A stretch of DNA of 5,632 bases. Source: Atopobiaceae bacterium UBA7016. GTDB taxonomy: Bacteria > Actinomycetota > Coriobacteriia > Coriobacteriales > Atopobiaceae. The notes under the pieces were generated by a model. It was not told the DNA's origin and did no database searches. It saw only the letters and a program-made list of their open reading frames with translations. The stretch covers positions 5,622-11,253 of the forward strand of contig DJXA01000178.1 in the NCBI GenBank assembly GCA_002449555.1, written 5' to 3'. The stretch's first letter is position 1. Each line of letters begins with the position of its first letter. This document shows, piece after piece, positions 1 to 5,632 of the stretch. The translations under genes were made by a program, and so were the position numbers.

Positions 1-28
1 CTATGTCAACATTCGCAACTAACGCAAC

Positions 29-2122
29 TTACGCGTAGTACAGGATTTTGTTGTACGTGGGCACGGGCCACCACTCGTCACCGACGACCGGCTCGAGAGT
101 GTCAACCGCCTCGCGCAGGGAGTTCATGACAGGGATGACCTCGTCGCGATAGTAGTTGTCCAGCTCGCCCGGATCCTCGAAGGTACGTGCGTTGTCATTT
201 ACCTTCTCAAGCTCGTCGGCGAGGCCCCAGATGGCGTCGATGCCCTTGGCGAGCGTGGTGATGAGGGCCTTCTCGGTGGGGGAGGACACGCCCAGGTCTG
301 CACGTGCGGCAACCGAGGTGGCAAGGTCTCCCGCATACGACGAGATGGCGGGTACGTAGAGCCTGCGTGCCATGTCAACCATGCAGCGCGCCTCGATGTT
401 GAGGAGCTTTGCGTACTGCTCGGCTTTGGCCACGTAGCGGGCGTGCATCTCGGTCTCGCTGAGGACGCCGTACTTCTCGAAGAGCGCGATGTTGTCGGCA
501 TCGAGCAGCGACACAAGCGCCTCGGGCGTGGTGCGCAAGTTGGGGAGGCCGCGCCTGATGGCCTCTTCTTCCTGCCATTCGGTGGAGTAGCCGTTGCCGT
601 TGAATATGACGCGCTGGTGGTCGCGGAAGGTGTGGCGCACGAAGCGCATGGCCACGGTGGTGAAGTCCTCGTCAGAGCGGTCGGCCACGTAGTCCACGAA
701 GCGCTCGCACTGCTCCGCCACGGCCGTGTTGAGCACCACGTTGGGGTCAGCCAGGTTCTGGCGACTGCCAGGCATGCGGAACTCGAACTTGTTGCCCGTG
801 AAGGCGAAGGGCGAGGTGCGGTTGCGGTCGGTGTTGTCACGCAGCACGGCAGGCAGCTGCGGGACGCCCAGATCCATGAGCTCACGCTCGGACGCCTCGG
901 CATGCTCTTTGTTGATGAGCGCCTCCACGACAGGGGAGAGCGCGTCACCCAAGAAGACGGAGACGATTGCGGGAGGCGCCTCGTTGGCGCCGAGGCGGTG
1001 GTCATTGCCGGCAGAGGCGACGGACATGCGCAGAAGGTCTGCGTGCTCGTCGACGGCGGCAACCAGGCAGGCAAGGAAGACCAGGAACTGGAGGTTGTCT
1101 TCGGGGTGAGGGCCAGGCTCGAGCAGGTTCTTGCCGTCTGCGGAGAGCGACCAGTTGTCGTGCTTGCCCGAGCCGTTCACGTACTCAAACGGCTTCTCGT
1201 GCTGCAGGCACACCAGTCCATGATGCGAAGCAAGAAGCTTCATCTTCTCCATGGTGAGCAGGTTGTTGTCGATGGCAACCGAGCCATGCTCAAAGATGGG
1301 GGCGAGCTCGTGCTGGCACGGGGCAACCTCGTTGTGCTTGGTCTTCGCGGGAACGCCGAGCTTCCACAGCTCGTCGTCGAGCTCCTTCATGAACTCGTTG
1401 ACGGTGGGACGGATGGCGCCGAAGTAGTGCTCCTCAAGCTCCTGGCCCTTGATGGGCGGGCAGCCAAAGAGGGTGCGGCCGGTCAGGCGCAGGTCGGGGC
1501 GGGCGAGGTAGTCCTCCTCCTTGATGAGGAAATACTCCTGCTCGGGGCCGATGGTGGTGATGACGCGGCGCGGCGTGCGGCCAAAGAGGTTGAGCACGCG
1601 CTTGGCCTGTTCTTCAAGAGCCACCTGCGAGCGCAGAAGCGGCGTCTTCTTGTCGAGCGCCTCGCCCGTGTAGGAGATGAACGCAGTGGGGATGCAGAGC
1701 ACCTCGTCCTTGATGAAGGCCGGGCTGATGGGGTCCCACACCGTGTAGCCGCGGGCCTCGAAGGTGGCGCGTAGGCCGCCATTGGGGAAGCTTGAGGCAT
1801 CGGGCTCACCCTGCACCAGCTCCTTGCCAGAGAAGGCCATGAGGATGGAGTCGTTGCCGTTGAGCGTCAAGAAGCTGTCGTGCTTCTCGGAGGTGATGCC
1901 CGTCAGCGGCTGGAACCAGTGCGTGAAGTGCGTGGCACCCTTCTCGAGTGCCCACTCCTTCATGGCATGGGCGACCTCGTTCGCGATGTCGAGGTCAAGC
2001 GGCTCGCCGTATTCGATGACGCGGCGCAGCTTCTTGTACGTGGGCCTGGAGAGGCGCTCCTGCATATCGGCATCGTCGAAGAGAAGCTCTCCCCACTCGG
2101 CGCTGACCTTGTCTTTTGCCAT
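29..2122 (-). CDS. glnN: Type III glutamine synthetase (GSIII)
   Basis: This enzyme makes glutamine from glutamate, ammonia and ATP in the cytoplasm, the entry step of nitrogen assimilation. The 697-residue product has the length of the GSIII family (about 700), far longer than GSI or GSII. The GSIII N-terminal signature is present: HFTHWFQPLTG at 65-75 and EKHDSF at 79-84. The catalytic core follows: GPEQEYF (192-198) with metal-binding glutamates E194 and E196, KHNEVAPCQHE (262-272), the NGSGKHDNWS loop (316-325) that matches the NGSG-H element of all glutamine synthetases, and NKFEFRMPGS (444-453) for phosphate and glutamate binding. The C-terminal helical region ends in the family-like WWPVPTYNKIL. 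The ATG at 2122 aligns with usual family N-termini but has only a weak Shine-Dalgarno (GTGGGA, 2127-2132, 4 bases away). Known GSIII enzymes are dodecamers and lack the GSI adenylylation site. No terminator is visible in the 28 bases after the stop. Confidence 0.97.
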   Translation of the reverse strand: MAKDKVSAEWGELLFDDADMQERLSRPTYKKLRRVIEYGEPLDLDIANEVAHAMKEWALEKGATHFTHWFQPLTGITSEKHDSFLTLNGNDSILMAFSGKELVQGEPDASSFPNGGLRATFEARGYTVWDPISPAFIKDEVLCIPTAFISYTGEALDKKTPLLRSQVALEEQAKRVLNLFGRTPRRVITTIGPEQEYFLIKEEDYLARPDLRLTGRTLFGCPPIKGQELEEHYFGAIRPTVNEFMKELDDELWKLGVPAKTKHNEVAPCQHELAPIFEHGSVAIDNNLLTMEKMKLLASHHGLVCLQHEKPFEYVNGSGKHDNWSLSADGKNLLEPGPHPEDNLQFLVFLACLVAAVDEHADLLRMSVASAGNDHRLGANEAPPAIVSVFLGDALSPVVEALINKEHAEASERELMDLGVPQLPAVLRDNTDRNRTSPFAFTGNKFEFRMPGSRQNLADPNVVLNTAVAEQCERFVDYVADRSDEDFTTVAMRFVRHTFRDHQRVIFNGNGYSTEWQEEEAIRRGLPNLRTTPEALVSLLDADNIALFEKYGVLSETEMHARYVAKAEQYAKLLNIEARCMVDMARRLYVPAISSYAGDLATSVAARADLGVSSPTEKALITTLAKGIDAIWGLADELEKVNDNARTFEDPGELDNYYRDEVIPVMNSLREAVDTLEPVVGDEWWPVPTYNKILYYA

Positions 2123-2164
2123 GGCGTCCCACTTTCTGGTACGGGTGCGGTTACGCTAGGTTGG

Positions 2165-2187
2165 CTTTGAACTAAACGGTATCAAAG
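2165..2187 (-). promoter_or_regulatory. Dyad upstream of glnN, possible operator or promoter area
   Basis: A 6-bp inverted repeat, CTTTGA-N11-TCAAAG on the minus strand, lies 43-65 bases before the glnN start. Its spacer carries a weak extended -10 candidate (TG-A-TACCGT, minus strand 2184-2176) with no convincing -35. Placement suggests a regulator site or leader hairpin for glnN, but a 6-bp repeat can occur by chance. It does not match the TGTNAN7TNACA GlnR box of Bacilli. Confidence 0.25.
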
Positions 2188-2190
2188 ACC

Positions 2191-2206
2191 CGTGTGCTCA
2201 GACACG
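2191..2206. repeat. Short inverted repeat CGTGT-N6-ACACG
   Basis: A perfect 5-bp dyad separated by 6 bases lies immediately upstream of the 2165-2187 dyad and 69 bases before glnN. It could be part of a glnN operator region; on its own it is weak evidence. Confidence 0.2.
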
Positions 2207-2249
2207 TAGCCAAGGGTATCTGCAGAATGTTTCCCCCAAATGAAGGCGG

Positions 2250-2273
2250 CGCAGAGTACACGTTGACTCTGCG
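2250..2273. repeat. 8-bp-stem inverted repeat, possible terminator of the remnant gene
   Basis: CGCAGAGT, an 8-base loop, then ACTCTGCG form a perfect 8-bp stem. On the minus strand it starts 5 bases after the TAA that ends the remnant coding sequence, the usual place for an intrinsic terminator. However, the minus-strand sequence after the stem (CCGCCTTCATTT) has no immediate T-run. On the plus strand the stem is followed by TTTCGTT, somewhat more terminator-like, but no plus-strand gene lies just upstream. It may be a relic terminator, a bidirectional one, or a protein-binding dyad. Confidence 0.45.
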
Positions 2274-2278
2274 TTTCG

Positions 2279-2615
2279 TTACGACGCAAGCTCGAGGGAG
2301 TCATCATCAAAGCGCTGCGACTCGCTGATGATGTAGGGCAGGTCCATGAGGTCGAGGAACTCTCGCTCGGACCAACCGCAATACTCCCAACGGGGCAGTT
2401 CACTGAACAGATCGCAGATAAGCTTGGTGAGAACGGGCGCCGAGTTGGTTCCCTCGCCAGTAGAACCTGCTTCCCACTGAGTTTGGCCAGTAAGGTTGGC
2501 ATCGCGTTATGTAGGTGACGCCATCTGACTCGATGGTGCGGTACTCAGATTGGAAGTGATCAGCCGTGAGAAGGCGTACGGCGTTATCGAACTGTTCTTT
2601 GAGTGGGGCGCTAGG
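2279..2615 (-). pseudogene. Decayed gene remnant: C-terminal part of an unrecognised protein, frameshifted
   Basis: I do not recognise this protein. On the minus strand, one frame reads 38 protein-like codons from 2615 to about 2502, directly after an in-frame TAG at 2616-2618; it includes LKEQFDNAVRLL and ESDGVTYITR. The next frame continues with 74 codons from about 2503 to a TAA at 2279-2281; it includes DANLTGQTQWEAG, LTKLICDLFSELPRWEY, GWSEREFLDLMDL and an acidic end (FDDDSLELAS). Restoring one base in CG(n)GAT near 2502-2504 joins them as YITRDANLTG. Neither segment opens with a start codon, so the N-terminal part is missing and the piece abuts the polA promoter. The fused tail is 112 residues, acidic, with no signal or membrane segment. 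A 106-codon open frame over 2182-2502 on the same strand is Ser/Arg-rich and reads as its shadow. A sequencing error could mimic the frameshift but not the missing start. Confidence 0.6.
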
Positions 2616-2665
2616 CTACGGCGTGCGTGGGGCAACGGTGCGTGCACCCTCAAATCTGAGTGCGG

Positions 2666-2671
2666 TATGAT
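2666..2671 (+). promoter_or_regulatory. Probable -10 element of the polA promoter
   Basis: TATGAT matches the TATAAT consensus at five of six positions and lies 47 bases before the polA ATG, giving a short leader. The -35 is poor: TGCACC at 2643-2648, 17 bases upstream, matches TTGACA at only three positions. Two small dyads overlap the area: GGTGC-GT-GCACC at 2637-2648 and CTCA-AATC-TGAG at 2650-2661. Confidence 0.4.
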
Positions 2672-2703
2672 GAGAGGTCAAAAGCTCGTGCCCGTTGCCG
2701 GAA

Positions 2704-2710
2704 AGAAGGA
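2704..2710 (+). promoter_or_regulatory. Ribosome binding site of polA
   Basis: AGAAGGA sits 8 bases before the ATG at 2719. It decides the start: the in-frame TTG at 2695 would add eight residues but place this site inside the gene, and the residues from 2719 lead directly into the 5' nuclease domain. Confidence 0.75.
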
Positions 2711-2718
2711 AACAGAGA

Positions 2719-5376
2719 ATGGCGGAAGAGAAGCAGTCCCGCGTCATTGCGGTCATTGACGGTAACTCCCTGATGCACCGCGCCTTCCACGCGGTGCCGC
2801 CCACCATGAACGCGCCTGATGGAACGCCCACCAACGCCGTGTTCGGGTTCCTTTCCATGTTCCTCAAGCTGGTGGACTCGTTTGCGCCTGACGGCGTCAT
2901 CTGCGCCTTTGACAAGGGCAAGCCCAAGGTGCGCATGGAGAAGCTTCCGCAGTACAAGGCGCAGCGACCGCCCATGGATCCGCTCCTGCGCGAGCAGTTC
3001 CCCCGCGTCAAGCAGCTCATGCGCGCGCTTGACGTGCCCGTCGTTGAGGTCGAGGGTTGGGAAGGTGACGACATCCTGGGAACCCTTGCACGTCGCGGCG
3101 AGGCTGAGGGCTACGACATGTACCTCTTCACCGGTGACAGAGACATGTACCAGCTTGCCACCGACCACGTGCGCATCGTCTCAACCAAGCGCGGCGTCTC
3201 TGACGTGGTCATCATGACGCCCGAGAGCGTCGATGACCTGTACCACGGCATCACGCCCGAGCTGGTGCCAGACTTCTATGGCCTGAAGGGCGACACCTCT
3301 GACAACATCCCTGGCGTGCCGGGCATCGGCCCCAAGAAGGCCGCGGCGCTCATCGTCCAGTACGGCAACCTTGACGAGGTCATCGCCCATGCGGACGAGG
3401 TCAAGGGCAAGATGGGAGAAAACCTGCGCGCTCACATCGATGACGCGCTGCTCAGCCGCGAGATTGCCACCATTCGCACCGACGCTCCCATCGAGCTTGA
3501 CCTTGCCGACGCGAAGTTCCCCACCTTTGACGTGGAGACGGCACGTACCGAGCTTGCGGAGTTGGGCATTACCTCGATGGCGAAGCGCGTGCTCGAGCTG
3601 GCAGGCGGCGTTACTGCGACGCCGGCGTCGAAGCAGCTCGCCGTTGCTGAGGTGCTGAGTGGCGAGGATGCTCAGGCGGTGCTGAAGGCCGCCATCTCTG
3701 ACGGCTCATGGGTTGCCGTAACCATAGATGACGACCGCCCGGCTGACGCCCTGTTTGGCCTGGGCCATACGCTCTGGGCCGCGGTGGAAGGCGCGCTTCT
3801 TCGACTGGATGACGATGCCGCTGACCAGGCAATCGTTTCGCTCGTGCATGACGGCAAGCTCGTCTCTGACGACGTCAAGGCAATTCTTCGTGTCGTTTGC
3901 CCGCAAGACTCGTCGGTGCCCGCGCTGGTGCAGGCTGCCGAGGTCGATCCCATCCGCATCTTCGATACCTCTATCGCGGATTACCTGCTTGAGTCCGACC
4001 GTTCCTCCTATGAGGTCACGGCGCTTGTGGAGCAGTATCTGCAGCTGACGGTTCCCGAGCCGACGGATGCCATCCCTCGTCGCGCCATGGATGCGCTGTG
4101 CGTCCAGGCGTTGTATTCGCCGCTGGTCAAGGCCCTGAAGGAAGACGGGTCGCTTGAGCTGCTCGAGCAGGTTGAGCTGCCGCTTCTGCCCGTGCTGGTA
4201 GGCATGGAGCGCGCGGGCCTTCACGCTGACAAGGCCATCTTTGCCGAGCAGTCCGCCGAGCTTGGCGCAGAGATCTCGGGCATGGTGGACAACATCTATG
4301 CCCAGGCGGGGGAGAAGTTCAACGTCGACTCTCCTATGCAGCTCTCGCACGTGCTCTTTGACGTGCTGGGGCTTCCCACGTTTGGTCTGAAGAAGACCCA
4401 ACGTGGCTACTACTCAACCAACGCCAAGGTGCTTGAGGACCTTAGCAACCGCTACCAGATCGTGGCTGATGTGCTCGAGTATCGCGAGCGCGCCAAGATC
4501 AAGAGCACCTACCTTGACGCGCTGCCGGCGCTGATCGCGGGCGACGGGCGTATTCATACGAGCCTGAACCAGACGGTGGCGGCAACGGGTCGTCTTTCCA
4601 GCTCTGACCCCAACCTGCAGAACATCCCTACGCGTTCGCAGCTGGGGCATCGCGTGCGCACCGCCTTTACCGTGCCCGAGGGCAACGTCTTTTTGGCGTG
4701 CGACTACTCGCAGATCGAGCTTCGCCTGCTCGCACACCTCTCGGCCGACGACGGCCTGGTGGCTGCGTTCAACGAGGGTGCAGACTTCCATGCCGCCACG
4801 GCGGCGCGCGTCTTTGGCGTGCCGGTGTCTGAGGTTACGCCGCAGCTGCGCAGCCGCGCCAAGGCGGTCAACTTTGGCATCGTGTATGGCCAGCAGGCAT
4901 ACGGCCTGGCAACTTCGCTCAAGATTGGCCGTGGCGAGGCCCAGGCCATGATCGATCGCTACTTTGAGGCTTATCCGGGCGTCAAGGCGTTCCTTGACGG
5001 GCAGGTAGCCTTTGCCCACAAGCACGGCTGGGTTGCCACCATGTACGGACGCAAGCGCCATATCGCCGAGATCAACGCGCGCAACCGCCAGATGCAGGCA
5101 TTTGGTGAGCGTACGGCTATGAATCACCCTATGCAGGGCTCTGCTGCCGACATCATCAAGATCGCGATGATTCGCGTGGCCCAGCGCCTGCGTGAGGAGG
5201 GCTTGCGTTCAAAGCTCGTGCTGCAGATTCACGACGAACTCGACTTCGAGGTCCCTGAGGACGAGATCGAGACGCTCTCCGCGCTCGTGCGCGAGACCAT
5301 GGAGGGCGTGGTTGAGCTGCGCGTGCCGCTCATTGCCGACGTGAGCTACGGCGCCAATTGGGCGGAGGCCAAGTGA
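2719..5376 (+). CDS. polA: DNA polymerase I
   Basis: The 885-residue PolA fills gaps and removes RNA primers during lagging-strand synthesis and excision repair. The 5' nuclease domain (about 1-300) has its acidic metal ligands: D14 in IDGN, D65, E115/D117/D118 in EGWEGDD, D140/D142 in TGDRD and D192/D195 in GDTSDN. The helix-hairpin-helix IPGVPGIGPKKAAAL (197-211) follows. The middle region (about 305-465) has the 3'-5' exonuclease fold position but not its site: the DxE of exo I becomes T335-I-D337 and the exo III tyrosine position appears to be R454, so proofreading is probably lost, as in Taq and Bacillus PolA. The polymerase domain is complete: TGRLSSSDPNLQNIP (623-637), motif A with D662 in DYSQIELR, the O helix with R711, K715, F719 and Y723, and motif C H838-D839-E840. 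An ATG with a good ribosome binding site was chosen over an upstream TTG. The stop overlaps the next gene. Confidence 0.97.
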   Translation: MAEEKQSRVIAVIDGNSLMHRAFHAVPPTMNAPDGTPTNAVFGFLSMFLKLVDSFAPDGVICAFDKGKPKVRMEKLPQYKAQRPPMDPLLREQFPRVKQLMRALDVPVVEVEGWEGDDILGTLARRGEAEGYDMYLFTGDRDMYQLATDHVRIVSTKRGVSDVVIMTPESVDDLYHGITPELVPDFYGLKGDTSDNIPGVPGIGPKKAAALIVQYGNLDEVIAHADEVKGKMGENLRAHIDDALLSREIATIRTDAPIELDLADAKFPTFDVETARTELAELGITSMAKRVLELAGGVTATPASKQLAVAEVLSGEDAQAVLKAAISDGSWVAVTIDDDRPADALFGLGHTLWAAVEGALLRLDDDAADQAIVSLVHDGKLVSDDVKAILRVVCPQDSSVPALVQAAEVDPIRIFDTSIADYLLESDRSSYEVTALVEQYLQLTVPEPTDAIPRRAMDALCVQALYSPLVKALKEDGSLELLEQVELPLLPVLVGMERAGLHADKAIFAEQSAELGAEISGMVDNIYAQAGEKFNVDSPMQLSHVLFDVLGLPTFGLKKTQRGYYSTNAKVLEDLSNRYQIVADVLEYRERAKIKSTYLDALPALIAGDGRIHTSLNQTVAATGRLSSSDPNLQNIPTRSQLGHRVRTAFTVPEGNVFLACDYSQIELRLLAHLSADDGLVAAFNEGADFHAATAARVFGVPVSEVTPQLRSRAKAVNFGIVYGQQAYGLATSLKIGRGEAQAMIDRYFEAYPGVKAFLDGQVAFAHKHGWVATMYGRKRHIAEINARNRQMQAFGERTAMNHPMQGSAADIIKIAMIRVAQRLREEGLRSKLVLQIHDELDFEVPEDEIETLSALVRETMEGVVELRVPLIADVSYGANWAEAK
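5364..5368 (+). promoter_or_regulatory. Candidate ribosome binding site for rnhA inside polA
   Basis: GGAGG within the last codons of polA lies 4 bases before the GTG at 5373. The spacing is a little short, but the strong core and the stop-start overlap favour coupled translation from this GTG over the ATG at 5391, which has only a weak GGCGAG nearby. Confidence 0.5.
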
Positions 5377-5632
5377 CGGCGAGCAACCTCATGCGCGTGG
5401 TCGCCTATACGGACGGTTCGTCTCGTGGCAACCCGGGGCCGGGTGGCTACGGGGCGGTGCTGTTGTACGTTGATCCAGCGGGTGAGGAGCACCGCAAAGA
5501 GCTGAACCAGGGGTACCGCGTCACCACCAATAACCGCATGGAGCTTCTGGGTGCCATCGTGGCGCTTGAGGCGCTGAAGCGTCCTTGTGCGGTGGAGCTG
5601 CACTCAGACTCGCAGTACGTGGTCAACGCCTT
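5373..5632 (+). CDS. rnhA: Ribonuclease HI, 5' part (runs off the window)
   Basis: RNase HI cuts the RNA strand of RNA:DNA hybrids, such as R-loops and primer remnants, in the cytoplasm. The 86 visible codons, numbered from the GTG, show the fold start YTDGSSRGNPGPGGYGAVL (12-30) with catalytic D14, then NNRMELLGAI (53-62) with catalytic E57, then SDSQYVVNA (78-86) with catalytic D79. These match E. coli D10, E48 and D70; the fourth acidic residue and the rest lie beyond the edge. The start is either the GTG at 5373, overlapping the polA stop as GTGA with GGAGG upstream, or the in-frame ATG at 5391, which gives an N-terminus closer in length to E. coli RNase HI. The overlap implies co-transcription with polA, a fitting partner because both act on Okazaki primers. 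Whether an extra C-terminal domain follows cannot be seen. Confidence 0.93.
   Translation, partial: MTASNLMRVVAYTDGSSRGNPGPGGYGAVLLYVDPAGEEHRKELNQGYRVTTNNRMELLGAIVALEALKRPCAVELHSDSQYVVNA

Noticed and set aside
1..28. Terminator for glnN at the window edge
   Set aside because: Only 28 bases follow the stop codon and they show no stem or T-run; any terminator lies outside the window.
199..1074. Minus-strand 291-codon frame inside glnN
   Set aside because: It is the same strand in another frame, and its Ser/Pro/Arg/Ala-rich composition is typical of an out-of-frame reading of a GC-rich gene.
443..1774. Long plus-strand open frame (443 codons) antisense to glnN
   Set aside because: It lies wholly opposite the clearly conserved glnN and its Val/Gly/Ala/Arg/Glu/Leu-rich product follows from the high-GC third positions of the real gene.
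2182..2502. 106-codon minus-strand ATG frame in the spacer as a real gene
   Set aside because: It is Ser/Arg/Pro-rich and runs through the hairpin and the glnN dyads. The neighbouring frame over the same bases reads as far more protein-like, so this is probably its shadow.
2550..2759. Plus-strand 69-codon frame upstream of polA as a leader gene
   Set aside because: It overlaps the polA start out of frame, crosses the likely promoter, has no clear ribosome binding site and is antisense to the remnant.
3706..4401. Minus-strand 231-codon frame inside polA (similar cases at 4414-5127 and 2650-3168)
   Set aside because: These are antisense shadows of the intact polA reading frame, with His/Arg/Leu/Val-rich compositions and no recognisable motifs.

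Overview
The window is GC-rich and chromosomal in character. It contains two complete conserved genes, the start of a third, and a roughly 600-base spacer holding the decayed end of an unrecognised gene. A class III glutamine synthetase, a PolA without a recognisable proofreading active site and high-GC codon choice fit a high-GC Gram-positive. A member of the Coriobacteriia (Collinsella/Olsenella/Atopobium-like) is my best guess. This is inference from gene types and composition, not from a marker gene.

Layout: 29-2122 (minus) is glnN, a complete 697-residue type III glutamine synthetase. 2123-2718 is the spacer between the divergently transcribed glnN and polA. It holds small dyads just upstream of glnN, an 8-bp-stem inverted repeat at 2250-2273, a minus-strand coding remnant at 2279-2615 interrupted by one apparent single-base deletion, and the probable polA promoter and ribosome binding site. 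2719-5376 (plus) is polA, 885 residues. 5373-5632 (plus) is the first 86 codons of an RNase HI gene, cut by the window edge; its GTG start overlaps the polA stop codon.

How the genes relate: polA and rnhA are stop-start coupled and form a plausible mini-operon for RNA-primer and RNA:DNA-hybrid processing. PolA supplies the 5' flap nuclease and gap filling, and RNase HI cuts RNA in hybrids. glnN is a separate nitrogen-assimilation gene transcribed away from them. I see no new multi-gene system here. The least expected item is the gene remnant in the spacer, which is visible only when two reading frames are joined.
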